A DNA stretch of 64,000 nt from Marinomonas flavescens (GTDB taxonomy: Bacteria > Pseudomonadota > Gammaproteobacteria > Pseudomonadales > Marinomonadaceae), in the NCBI RefSeq assembly GCF_004352835.1, contig NZ_SJSB01000002.1, positions 124,001 through 188,000 of the forward strand, written 5' to 3'. The position numbers and the translations under genes were made by a program. The notes below the pieces were generated by a model. It was not told the DNA's origin. It was given only the letters and a program-made list of their open reading frames with translations, and made no database searches. Below, in pieces: positions 8,265 to 16,260 of this stretch. The number at the start of each line of letters is the position of its first letter. Position 1 is the first letter of the stretch.

Positions 8265-9011
8265 CTAAAAAGAATAGAGCATGGATACCGTTGTTTCTGT
8301 ATCGGTATTCTCTGTGTCTGCAGGCACCTCTGAAGAGTACTTGATCCGGTATGAAACTTTCATAGCAAGATTGTCGACGATATTAGCTTGTAGCGATGAG
8401 ACAGATTCAGTGATTGAACTGCCGTGCTCTGTGCCTATCTCAGTGTTTAGCTCTTGTCTAAATAGAGAGGTTTTAGAGAGATTTTTCTCATAAGTCGCGC
8501 TAAAACGTGTGATGGGCGTGCGTTCTGAATCATCCGTTGTATTATTTTCATCAATTATGTTATTTCGATAACCTAGACCTACAGATGCCTCTAAATAGGA
8601 ACCGTCATCTTCTTGCCAAAAGCGATTACCATAACCGGTAGAGGTTGAACTTTGATATTCATAACCTGAGAATAAGTTCTTGTCATAAGCACCACGAACA
8701 TACCAAAATTGGTGGTCGTTAAATATATAATCACCTTGGACTGTTCCGCGATATTGCTCTTCTGTTTTAGTGTCATCAGAGTCGGCATAAATCGAAGAGA
8801 AGGTATAAGTATTACGCCACTTTTTTAATTGCTGAACGATATTAAGCTTACTGTTGATATTGGTTGTTTGGCTGTTCCCCGTTGTCAAAATCATCCCTAA
8901 TTCTGCAGATCCCTGCCAAGGTTTTTGCGTCTTATTCTGTGGATTTGTATCGGCATAGGCCATCTGTGTTGCCAGAATGGCGAGAAGAGGGAGGTGGTAT
9001 TTGGCTTTCAT
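8265..9011 (-). CDS. DUF481 outer-membrane protein (YdiY type), copy 1
   Basis: A 248-residue protein starting at 9011 after GGAGACA; another ATG twelve nt upstream is less well placed. The signal peptide ends at MAYA. The mature protein begins with WQGSAELGMILTTGNSQTTN, the hallmark start of DUF481 ('salt-induced outer-membrane protein') barrels. It alternates beta strands to a C-terminal aromatic residue (VSMLYSF), the outer-membrane sorting signal. A paralogue lies next to it at 9265-10023 in the same orientation. Function of the family is not firmly known; an outer-membrane barrel location is well supported. Confidence 0.82.
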   Translation of the reverse strand: MKAKYHLPLLAILATQMAYADTNPQNKTQKPWQGSAELGMILTTGNSQTTNINSKLNIVQQLKKWRNTYTFSSIYADSDDTKTEEQYRGTVQGDYIFNDHQFWYVRGAYDKNLFSGYEYQSSTSTGYGNRFWQEDDGSYLEASVGLGYRNNIIDENNTTDDSERTPITRFSATYEKNLSKTSLFRQELNTEIGTEHGSSITESVSSLQANIVDNLAMKVSYRIKYSSEVPADTENTDTETTVSMLYSF

Positions 9012-9264
9012 TGTTGTCTCCATGTTAATAAACAGTCAAAAGTAAATAACTGCTTTCTTTATTCACTACTGTCACACAGGACAAGGAAAGGTCTTTTCCT
9101 TGCGTGTCTGTTGTGTGGCGGCTCCCTGTGAGCAGCAAGTTATTCGAGAAAATAACATGCCTAGAAATAATATTTATTTGATTACAAAAGGTTACACCTT
9201 TGCTTCATGATGTTTAGACGCTGTAATCGCTCGTTACATAATCTATATTGATGGGATTGTCTTG

Positions 9265-10023
9265 TTAGAAAGAATACAGCAAGGTAACGGCGGTCTCAGT
9301 GTCTGTCTTTTCAGTATCGGTCGGTACTTTTGATGAATACTGGATTCGATACGAAAGTTTCATTGCAAAGTTATTCGCAATATTGGCTTGTAAGGAGCTA
9401 ATAGATTCGGTCACTGTTTCTAAATTCTCGATATTTATCTGCGTAGTTAGAGATTGTCGAAAAGCCGATGTGGGTGACAGTTTCTTGGTTAATTTCACCG
9501 CTAGGCGAGTGATAACACCACGATCAAGGCTGCCTTCCTCAGTGCCTGTTTCAATTTGGTTTCTTCGATAACCAATACCCGCTGAGGCCTCTAGGAAAGA
9601 GCCATCTTCCTCCTGCCAAACTCGGTTACCATAACCAGTTGAAACACTACTTTTGTATTTATAACCAGAAAAAAGGTCTCTCTCTGCTTGGCCGCGGAGG
9701 TACCAAAATTCTTTATCGTTAAACTTATAGTCACTTTGTAGTGACCCTCGATAAATTTCTGCTGTCGTTACATCGTCAGAGTCTGAATAGATAGACTCAA
9801 AGGAATAATGATTACGCCAATTTTCTAAATTTTGATCGATGTGTATTGCGCCGTTGATATTGTTAGTATCACTGGTACCTGAGGTTCTTTGTATTCCTAA
9901 TTCGAAAGAGCCTGACACTCCTTTTTTGTCGATAGATACTATTGTTTTTTTGTCAGCAGTAGCAGCAAAAGCCATTTGTGCAGCGAACATAACCAATATA
10001 GGTAAGCTGTACTTTAAAATCAT
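9265..10023 (-). CDS. DUF481 outer-membrane protein (YdiY type), copy 2
   Basis: A 252-residue protein. The start at 10023 follows AAAGGG; the longer frame to 10068 is rejected because the signal peptide (MILKYSLPILVMFAAQMAFA) begins at 10023. Same architecture as the neighbouring gene: family opening GSFELGIQRTSGTSDTNN, central W-YLRG and GYGNRVWQEEDGS segments, and final strand VTLLYSF. The two copies are similar over their whole length, which indicates tandem duplication followed by divergence. About 250 nt lie between them, enough for a separate promoter. Confidence 0.82.
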   Translation of the reverse strand: MILKYSLPILVMFAAQMAFAATADKKTIVSIDKKGVSGSFELGIQRTSGTSDTNNINGAIHIDQNLENWRNHYSFESIYSDSDDVTTAEIYRGSLQSDYKFNDKEFWYLRGQAERDLFSGYKYKSSVSTGYGNRVWQEEDGSFLEASAGIGYRRNQIETGTEEGSLDRGVITRLAVKLTKKLSPTSAFRQSLTTQINIENLETVTESISSLQANIANNFAMKLSYRIQYSSKVPTDTEKTDTETAVTLLYSF

Positions 10024-10347
10024 GAAAACCCTTTCTATTGAAAAAGCGGCTAATAAAGCCGCTGTCATTAAGGCAAGATAATGTGTTCTACATTTTGTTA
10101 ATTATCAAAACATCGCCTGTGCGTTGAAATTTAACATAAAAATTTGAGTGGACTTAGAGCCGTTTTGAGAAACTTACTTTTTCTTAGATTATTTCCATAT
10201 TCGTGTGTTTATACAGATAAGAAATTGACATGCTGATGCCATGACTCAGTCGTTATGTTTTTAATGTATTTATTTCTTGTCGGTGTTTGAATCCAAAGTC
10301 GGGTAAAATGAGGTCTTTATCCGGTCTCGCTTTGTAGGAAAAGTATT
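10024..10347. other. Gene-free divergent promoter region
   Basis: About 320 nt between the second DUF481 gene (minus) and the YgjP-like gene (plus). AT-rich, no open frame of note, no clear hairpin. It presumably holds both promoters. Confidence 0.5.
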
Positions 10348-10872
10348 ATGAGTCAGAGTAACCAAGAGGCACCGAATTTACGTTATCTCAATGCCTACAG
10401 TGCACAGCTTCAACAGCAGGCGCAAGGTTTGCTTGAGGCAGGAAAAACGGCTGATTTTTTATTAAAACGATACCCGGACGCTCACAATATTAACGGTACT
10501 CGTCCGCTGTATGATTATGCAATGGCATTGAAAAATCAATTTATGCGCAGTTCCGCTCCTATTAGTAAAGTTGTTTACGACGATAAAATTCATGTAATCA
10601 ATAATGCATTAGGGCTGCATACCTTCGTGTCGCGAGTGCAGGGAAATAAACTCAAAGCTAAAAATGAGATTCGAATATCTTCTTTGTTTCGTCGTATTCC
10701 TGAACCACTATTAAAGATGATCGTTGTACATGAGCTGGCGCATTTACGAGAGAAAGAACATGACAAGGCTTTCTATAAATTATGTTGTTACATGGAGCCA
10801 GATTACCATCAGCTAGAGTTCGACCTGCGACTTTATCTTTGCCATCGAGATTGGTTTGGGGATCTTTGGTAA
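10348..10872 (+). CDS. YgjP-like metal-dependent hydrolase (DUF45 group)
   Basis: A 174-residue cytoplasmic protein with the zincin motif HELAH (His128, Glu129, His132). A downstream acidic/histidine segment (EKEHDKAFYKLCCYMEPDY) and a C-terminal LCHRDWFGDLW tail follow. This is the pattern of the YgjP/DUF45 metallopeptidase-like family. The E. coli relative YgjP has been linked to UTP pyrophosphatase activity, so the true reaction may not be proteolysis. Stand-alone gene, followed by a strong hairpin at 10915. Confidence 0.8.
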   Translation: MSQSNQEAPNLRYLNAYSAQLQQQAQGLLEAGKTADFLLKRYPDAHNINGTRPLYDYAMALKNQFMRSSAPISKVVYDDKIHVINNALGLHTFVSRVQGNKLKAKNEIRISSLFRRIPEPLLKMIVVHELAHLREKEHDKAFYKLCCYMEPDYHQLEFDLRLYLCHRDWFGDLW

Positions 10873-10914
10873 ATTATCAAAAAGAGCGGAAGTTGCTATA
10901 TTGGCTTTAATCTC

Positions 10915-10944
10915 TGAGAAAGGAGCTTCGCCGCTCCTTTCTCA
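10915..10944. terminator. Hairpin between convergent ygjP-like and yhhQ genes
   Basis: Perfect 12-bp stem TGAGAAAGGAGC/GCTCCTTTCTCA with loop TTCGCC, between the stop of the gene at 10872 and the stop of the minus-strand gene at 10952. T runs are poor on both sides, so terminator strength is uncertain, but position and stem stability fit a shared terminator. Confidence 0.65.
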
Positions 10945-10951
10945 TGGGTGA

Positions 10952-11623
10952 CTAAACTTTGACGCCGACTAATCGGAAATCAGGCTTCACGGCAGTGATT
11001 TTTTTCACTAAATAGGTTAACAAAACACCGTACATTGGAATAAATAATCCAATGCTAATAAACAGCTTGAAGCTGTAATCTGCTAGTGCAATCTCTTTCC
11101 AATGCTGCGCCATAAATAGATCTGGGCTTTGATAGAAAGCAATACTAAAGAAAACTAACGTGTCTAAACCATTTCCTAGCAGTGTTGACGCTGCGGGTGC
11201 GATCCACCATTGCTTCATTTGACGAAGACGGTTAAAAACTTGCACATCTAAGATCTGACCAAATAAGTAGGCGACTAAACTTGCGATGGCAATACGCATG
11301 ACAAACCAGTTTATCGAGGTTAGATCTTCGTAGCCTTGAAATTGGCCCTGAGCAAAGATAACGGATAGCGCATAAGACACAATCAGTGATGGCATCATGA
11401 CTAGAAAAATAATGCGACGGGCTAGCCGTGCACCTAAAATTCGAACCGTGAGATCTGTCGCTAGAAAAATAAAGGGAAAAGTGAATGCCCCCCATGTGGT
11501 GTGAAAACCCAATACCGTAAAAGGGATTTGTACTAGGTAATTGCTTGAAGCGATAACCAACAGATGGAATGCTGCAAGATAGATTAGCGCCTTACGTCGC
11601 TGCTCAGGAGTAAAATTATTCAT
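10952..11623 (-). CDS. yhhQ: Queuosine precursor (preQ0/preQ1) transporter, YhhQ family
   Basis: A 223-residue inner-membrane protein with about six hydrophobic segments and the YhhQ features TWGAFTFPFIFLATDLTVR, YLFGQILDVQVF and a C-terminal YGVLLTYLVKK. YhhQ/QueT-type vitamin-uptake permeases take up deazapurine precursors of queuosine, the modified base of GUN-anticodon tRNAs. Single gene. The leader at 11624-11680 contains a short hairpin with weak likeness to a preQ1 aptamer, listed separately. Confidence 0.88.
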   Translation of the reverse strand: MNNFTPEQRRKALIYLAAFHLLVIASSNYLVQIPFTVLGFHTTWGAFTFPFIFLATDLTVRILGARLARRIIFLVMMPSLIVSYALSVIFAQGQFQGYEDLTSINWFVMRIAIASLVAYLFGQILDVQVFNRLRQMKQWWIAPAASTLLGNGLDTLVFFSIAFYQSPDLFMAQHWKEIALADYSFKLFISIGLFIPMYGVLLTYLVKKITAVKPDFRLVGVKV

Positions 11624-11680
11624 TGTGGTGCCTTTTTTTTGATTTTGACTTGAATGCTGTTTGGGGTGAGGGAACCCAAA
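11624..11680 (-). promoter_or_regulatory. Candidate preQ1-like leader of yhhQ (weak)
   Basis: On the minus strand the leader has a small hairpin TTTGGG-TTCCCTCAC-CCCAAA (11661-11680) followed by an A-rich tail that runs into the ribosome site. The arrangement GGTTC, CACC and A-rich tail recalls class I preQ1 riboswitches, and the gene is a plausible target. The conserved tail ending CUA is not evident, so this is a suggestion only. Confidence 0.2.
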
Positions 11681-11934
11681 TTAAAATATCAACACGACCA
11701 GCCTGACCCATTTGGCCAAACACGGCGCGTGATTATACATTAACCGACTGTTTAAGAAAGGGCGTCTTGTATGCTTCTTGTACAAAAACAGTGAGGCGTC
11801 AGTTTTAGTGACATAGATGAAAAAATTATTAACGATTTAAAGCGTTGTTGTTTTTCACGGAAACTATTGAGCTATTGAAATGTCTAGTAACTGAAAGTTG
11901 CTGATATTCAGGAAAACAATTCTCAAAAATTATA

Positions 11935-11949
11935 AGATAATCATTTACA
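11935..11949 (+). promoter_or_regulatory. Candidate Fur-like box
   Basis: AGATAATCATTTACA matches the 7-1-7 Fur pattern TGATAATnATTATCA at about 11-12 of 15 positions; the core GATAATCATT is exact. It lies about 180 nt upstream of the phosphoesterase start, which is far for direct repression, so confidence is low. Confidence 0.25.
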
Positions 11950-12029
11950 TAGAGCACAAAAAAAGACCTACAGTCATTTTTCTCTTAATAAAACGTAAGA
12001 GATTTGAAATCTTCTTGTTCGTAAAAAAA

Positions 12030-12047
12030 CGGACACAATTCTGTCAT
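12030..12047 (+). promoter_or_regulatory. Candidate PHO box upstream of phosphoesterase
   Basis: CGGACACAATTCTGTCAT has one exact PHO half-site (CTGTCAT) and a degenerate second half with the expected 4-nt spacer. It is about 80 nt upstream of the ATG at 12127. Secreted phosphatases and phospholipases are often PhoB targets, which makes it plausible but unproven. Confidence 0.3.
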
Positions 12048-12126
12048 TAACCCCCTCTAGTCTGAATCACATTCAGTATTCCTACTGACTATGTGCTTTT
12101 CAATCTGAGTCTACAGGGAAGTTTCC

Positions 12127-13617
12127 ATGCGCTTATCAAAACCATCTTTATTAGGGACGTGCACAGCACTTGCTTTGCCTTTATGTATTTCTACTGCTGT
12201 TCATGCAGCCAATGCATCAGAGTACACGGCTACGCCGATTAAGCATGTGGTAGTGATTTTTCAAGAAAATGTGTCATTCGATCATTATTTTGGCACCTAT
12301 CCAAACGCAACAAATCCAAAAGGTGAGCCCGCTTTTCATGCTAAAGCGAATACACCTGCGATGAACGGATTGACGGAACAACTTCTTAAACATAACCCCA
12401 ATGAACTCAATCCATTTCGTATGGTGCGAAACCAAGAGCCTTTTGATCAAGACCATGGATACGACGCTGAGCAAGATGCTTATAACGGCGGTTTGATGAA
12501 TCAGTTTTTTGCCAAAGCAGGCAATAAACATTCTGCTGAAGGTCAGCGTCAGGTAATGGGTTATTACGATGGTAATACCGTGACAGCGCTTTGGAATTAC
12601 GCACAAAACTTTGCTATGAGTGATAACTCTTACGGCACTATTTTTGGTCCATCTACTCCAGGTGCATTAAATCTAGTAGTGGGTCGCACAGGCCCTGTGA
12701 TGCAAGAGCATACACCAGGAGTCGAAGGCGGTAATTTGGTGGGCGATAATAATCCTCGATTAGATGATTGCTCCTACTCAGATGCAAGCATGGCAAAAAA
12801 ATATGAGCATGATTTGAATGCGACAGACCCGAAAAAACGGATTGTGCTCAGTGGCCATAATGTTGGCGATTTATTGAATAAAAAACACGTTACTTGGGGC
12901 TGGTTTGAGGGTGGTTTTGATCCAACCAGCTATAAAAATGGCTTTGCGACATGTGGCATGAAAAGCACTAACCAATTTGGTGGTGTGAAAGGTGATTACA
13001 TCCCTCATCACGAACCATTTCAATATTTCCAATCTACTTCTAACCCACATCATTACCCGCCATCTAGCATTGCGAAAGTAGGTGACGATGATCAAGCCAA
13101 CCATCAATACAGCTTAAAAACTTTCTGGAGAGCGGCTGATTCTGGCCATCTTCCAGCGGTGACTTTCTTGAAAGCGAAAGGCATTGAAGATGGACATGCA
13201 GGATATTCCAACCCTCTTGATGAGCAACGTTTCTTAGTTAATACCATTAATCGATTGGAAAAACTGCCGACCTGGAAAGATACCATGATTGTCATTGCTT
13301 ATGATGATTCTGATGGTTACTACGATCACGTTATGCCACCTAAAAACCATTTTGCTGAGCAAACTGGACGTCACGGATACGGCCCTCGCTTGCCTTTGTT
13401 GGTGGTGTCTCCTTACGCAAAAACAAACTTTATTGATCACTCAGTGACAGATCAAAGCTCGGTAATGCGTTTCATTGAGGACAATTGGAAACTAGGCCGC
13501 GCCGGAAATTCGATGGATGCTCATGCCGGTGCTTTGAATGGCATGCTGAACTTTAGTAAAGATAATAAAGCTCATGTGCTTATCCTAGATCCAGAAACTG
13601 GTGTCGTAGCGTCATAA
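12127..13617 (+). CDS. Secreted phosphoesterase, phospholipase C / acid phosphatase AcpA family
   Basis: A 496-residue exported protein: signal peptide MRLSKPSLLGTCTALALPLC, cleaved after VHA. The family's metal and catalytic elements are all present. They are the N-terminal motif FQENVSFDHYFGTYP (Glu47, Asn48), the nucleophile region FGPSTPG (Ser176/Thr177) and the C-terminal YDDSDGYYDHV (Asp393, Asp394). In Francisella AcpA the matching residues bind the metal and carry the Ser nucleophile. It should hydrolyse phosphomonoesters or phospholipid head groups outside the cytoplasm. It ends at a strong terminator and is therefore a separate unit from the operon downstream, which encodes a degenerate paralogue. 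A PHO-box-like site precedes it. Confidence 0.88.
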   Translation: MRLSKPSLLGTCTALALPLCISTAVHAANASEYTATPIKHVVVIFQENVSFDHYFGTYPNATNPKGEPAFHAKANTPAMNGLTEQLLKHNPNELNPFRMVRNQEPFDQDHGYDAEQDAYNGGLMNQFFAKAGNKHSAEGQRQVMGYYDGNTVTALWNYAQNFAMSDNSYGTIFGPSTPGALNLVVGRTGPVMQEHTPGVEGGNLVGDNNPRLDDCSYSDASMAKKYEHDLNATDPKKRIVLSGHNVGDLLNKKHVTWGWFEGGFDPTSYKNGFATCGMKSTNQFGGVKGDYIPHHEPFQYFQSTSNPHHYPPSSIAKVGDDDQANHQYSLKTFWRAADSGHLPAVTFLKAKGIEDGHAGYSNPLDEQRFLVNTINRLEKLPTWKDTMIVIAYDDSDGYYDHVMPPKNHFAEQTGRHGYGPRLPLLVVSPYAKTNFIDHSVTDQSSVMRFIEDNWKLGRAGNSMDAHAGALNGMLNFSKDNKAHVLILDPETGVVAS

Positions 13618-13666
13618 CATTATAAAGCATGGGTGATTTTTAACTGCAGGGGTTGTCATGCTATTT

Positions 13667-13696
13667 GAAGCGAGTCTGTGACTCGCTTCATTTTTT
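13667..13696 (+). terminator. Rho-independent terminator after phosphoesterase
   Basis: Stem GAAGCGAGT/ACTCGCTTC with loop CTGTG, then A and six Ts. It is 50 nt past the stop at 13617. It separates the active-looking phosphoesterase gene from the four-gene operon that follows. Confidence 0.92.
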
Positions 13697-13781
13697 CGAT
13701 AGTAGCTCCTATTTATAAGCGCATATACAGCATTACTTGTCCTTTACTTAAAAAAATTTGGACGATTTTATGAGGGTCATG

Positions 13782-15221
13782 ATGTTTTCATCTCAACCGG
13801 CACGAGTAGAAAAATGGCTAGATGGAGGCTTGGTACGACTCGGTCGTAGTCGTCTTTATTGGCAAGTATTTATGCTTATGTGCTTGTGTATATTGCTAGT
13901 GCTGCCTTTGTTCTATTCGGTGCCCAAGTATCAATGGCAAACACCTTGGAATAATAGCCAACTGTTCAGCGAATGGATGCTGTGGGCCATATGGTATCCG
14001 GGTACTTTATTGTCTGTGTTATTTGTCGGGCGTTTATGGTGTGGAATATTGTGTCCATTGGGTGCTATGAGTGAATGGTTCAGTCATCTCGGAGCACATA
14101 TTCCTGTGCCTCGTTTTGTTAAGCATCCGATGACCGCCGCAATGAGTTTTATCTTGATTACTGTATGGGCACAAACGCTCGATGTTCGCGACGACTTACA
14201 CACTGCTTTAGTGTTGTTTTCGGTGATGTTTGCGCTGGCCATTGGTTGTGGCTTGCTGTTTGGTAGTGAGCATAAGCAAGGTCGTCGGGTGTGGTGTCGT
14301 CATCTATGTCCTATTGGTTCCATTCTCGGTGTTTTCTCTCGATTGGGTGTGACGAATTTGGTCTCTAAACAACGCCGTATGGTGGAGAAGGATGAGTATC
14401 ATCAACGCATTGAAGCTGTAGCAGAAGGTTATCGTGACAATGGTTTATGCCCCACTAGTATTGACCTTGGCAGTAAGAAAACATCGCGTCATTGTATTAA
14501 GTGTGCGCGTTGCGTAAATCCTGATTCACGGGGGGGATTGAAGGTACAGCTGCGCTTGCTGGGCAGCGAGATAATTAATATTGAGCGTCATGCTCCCTGT
14601 TTTTCTGAATTATGGTTCATCTGGCTTGCACCGGGACTGGCCGTGGCTGGCTTTGTGTGGAGCAGTACTCCGTTATACGTCTCGTTTCGCCAAGCGTTGG
14701 GACATTTTGCTATGTCTCGTCAATGGTATGGCTTATTTCAATCAGGTCCTGCTTGGTTAATGAATCAAAATTCTGCGTTAAATCAACATTATCTATGGCT
14801 CGATTTTATTTCGATTAGCGGTTTTATGATTGGGTGTGCGTTGCTCTTGGCACTTCCTCTGTTGATATGCTCATGGCTGGCGAGTGGATTATTTAGGAAG
14901 CGTTCAGATTCTCTATTGATGCGCATGTCGATTTTTGGTTATCAGTTCGCACCTATGGCGATGTTGTGCATTGTATTAGGTCTTGGCAGCACCTTGTTTG
15001 CGTCCTTGAAAACCTTACTGGGCAGCGGTGTTATTGTCTTAGAAGTAGGTTTATTGGCTATAGCTTTGCTGTTTAATTTAGTGAGTGGATGGCGTTGGCT
15101 GCAGAAACAAAGTTTGCCTTTAGGCGCACAAATTGTCACCAGTTTGTTGTTTTTCATTGGCTGTATTCTACTCAGTGTCGCCACTTTATGGAGTATTTTT
15201 CCATCTTTACTGTTTCATTAA
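13782..15221 (+). CDS. FtrD/NapH-like membrane polyferredoxin (4Fe-4S)
   Basis: About 479 residues with many hydrophobic segments. Two CX3CP motifs (CGILCPLG, Cys87/91; CRHLCPIGS, Cys172/176) and a further Cys group (Cys223, then CIKCARC 238-244) mark a NapH/NosR/CcoG-type membrane iron-sulfur protein. FtrD, the polyferredoxin of FtrABCD ferrous-iron uptake systems, belongs here. The two P19-like genes directly downstream (gap of 11 nt) support an FtrD-like role, passing electrons across the inner membrane. The start at 13782 follows GAGGG at a good distance; ATG at 13779 or 13770 or TTG at 13758 are alternatives. The C-terminal part (residues 270-479) adds further membrane segments. No FTR1 permease is encoded nearby. 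Confidence 0.72.
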   Translation: MFSSQPARVEKWLDGGLVRLGRSRLYWQVFMLMCLCILLVLPLFYSVPKYQWQTPWNNSQLFSEWMLWAIWYPGTLLSVLFVGRLWCGILCPLGAMSEWFSHLGAHIPVPRFVKHPMTAAMSFILITVWAQTLDVRDDLHTALVLFSVMFALAIGCGLLFGSEHKQGRRVWCRHLCPIGSILGVFSRLGVTNLVSKQRRMVEKDEYHQRIEAVAEGYRDNGLCPTSIDLGSKKTSRHCIKCARCVNPDSRGGLKVQLRLLGSEIINIERHAPCFSELWFIWLAPGLAVAGFVWSSTPLYVSFRQALGHFAMSRQWYGLFQSGPAWLMNQNSALNQHYLWLDFISISGFMIGCALLLALPLLICSWLASGLFRKRSDSLLMRMSIFGYQFAPMAMLCIVLGLGSTLFASLKTLLGSGVIVLEVGLLAIALLFNLVSGWRWLQKQSLPLGAQIVTSLLFFIGCILLSVATLWSIFPSLLFH

Positions 15222-15232
15222 AGGAACGGATT

Positions 15233-15742
15233 ATGCGTTCTATTGTATTTTTCTTAGCCCTGAGTTTTATAACGATGAGCCATCAGGTTCAGGCGCAAGA
15301 GCGTGAAGGGAATACGCTGTTGGGGTCAATCGATAAAGATGGTATGAATCTTTCCAGTGGTATACGCCTGGAAGGTGAAAATTTGGTGTTGTGGAGCCGT
15401 CCCAAAGCCAATGCCTATAATCCTAATGGTTATGTGACGAATGATTTCATTTCGTTTTGTAAGGTGTCTTATACGTTACAAAAACTAGATGGTATCTGGC
15501 AGAAAACTATAATTTCACCAATGCGTTTAACTCAAACGGGACCTGAATATGGCCAAGTGATGATGCTAGATGGCGCAGGGCAATATCGGTGGCGTATTCA
15601 GTACCAACCTCCCATAGAAAATGGTTTTTTCCGACACATAGATAAAGCCACGGGCGTTGCTCCTTGGTGGAAGCCGTTTGTACTGACTTATACTTTTACC
15701 TTGGATGCGAAGGGTCAGATTCATAAAGGGGTTTCGTCATGA
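15233..15742 (+). CDS. P19/FtrA-like periplasmic protein, copy A (partial metal-site residues)
   Basis: A 169-residue exported protein: signal peptide MRSIVFFLALSFITMSHQVQ, cleavage after QAQ. The start at 15233 follows AAGGAACGG. The C-terminal half carries P19 features: SPMRLTQTGPEYG, DGAGQYRWRIQYQPP and RHIDKATGVAPWWKPF. Compared with Campylobacter P19 it keeps the equivalents of the ligand Met88 (Met97) and His132 (His135). It has lost the N-terminal HxE pair and has Glu105 where His95 is expected. Probably periplasmic metal binding in an iron-uptake chain, possibly as partner of the next protein. Its stop overlaps the next start (ATGA). Confidence 0.7.
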   Translation: MRSIVFFLALSFITMSHQVQAQEREGNTLLGSIDKDGMNLSSGIRLEGENLVLWSRPKANAYNPNGYVTNDFISFCKVSYTLQKLDGIWQKTIISPMRLTQTGPEYGQVMMLDGAGQYRWRIQYQPPIENGFFRHIDKATGVAPWWKPFVLTYTFTLDAKGQIHKGVSS

Positions 15743-16260
15743 TGCATTCAGCTATGTATCTTTTTTTGGTTTTGCTTAGCGCAAAGGTGTGGGCATTGGA
15801 TGTGGTGTTTGGTCCTGATGTAGGTATCAATGGTATGAAAGTAGGGGCAAGTTATATTCAAGGTATCATGATGTCGCCAAAAATGGTGGGAGCACAAACT
15901 CACGCAGACATCCATTTGGAAACGGATGTACATGCTCTGCCGGGAAATCCTCAAGGTTTCCCCGCTACGTCTTGGATGCCTGGTTTAAAAATCCATTTTG
16001 CACTCTTGAAAGCAGGCAGCGATTGGCATTATGAAGCCGATTATCTTCCAATGGTCGCTCAAGGCGGGACTCATTACGGTCGGAACATAACACTAGATGG
16101 GCCAGGGCATTATTTACTGACAAATTATTATGAGCCACCATCAAAAAACGCTTTATTTTTGATAAAAAATGCAGGGCCGGGGGTCTTTCCATGGTGGAAG
16201 CCTTTTATTCGCCATTATCAATTTGACTTCTTTGGAACAGGAAAAAATGGTGGTTATTAA
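15739..16260 (+). CDS. P19/FtrA-like periplasmic protein, copy B (complementary metal-site residues)
   Basis: A 173-residue exported protein with signal peptide ending VWA. It shows the P19 family pattern well: ADIHLETDVHAL followed by GNPQGF, YLPMVAQGGTHYG, LDGPGHYLL and PWWKPF. Equivalents of the P19 ligands His42, Glu44, Met88 and His95 are present (His59, Glu61, Met105, His112). The segment that should hold the RH(x)D motif with His132 reads LIKNAGPGVFPWW, so that His is missing. The start overlaps copy A by 4 nt and its 3' end overlaps the next gene by 14 nt, showing tight translational coupling. P19 proteins support ferrous-iron uptake and bind copper. Confidence 0.8.
   Translation: MMHSAMYLFLVLLSAKVWALDVVFGPDVGINGMKVGASYIQGIMMSPKMVGAQTHADIHLETDVHALPGNPQGFPATSWMPGLKIHFALLKAGSDWHYEADYLPMVAQGGTHYGRNITLDGPGHYLLTNYYEPPSKNALFLIKNAGPGVFPWWKPFIRHYQFDFFGTGKNGGY

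Larger units (their letters stand above)
11681..12126. other. Gene-free divergent region with candidate regulatory boxes
   Basis: About 445 nt upstream of the secreted phosphoesterase gene, AT-rich, with no coding frame. Two candidate operators inside it are listed separately: a Fur-like sequence at 11935 and a PHO-box-like sequence at 12030. Confidence 0.5.
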
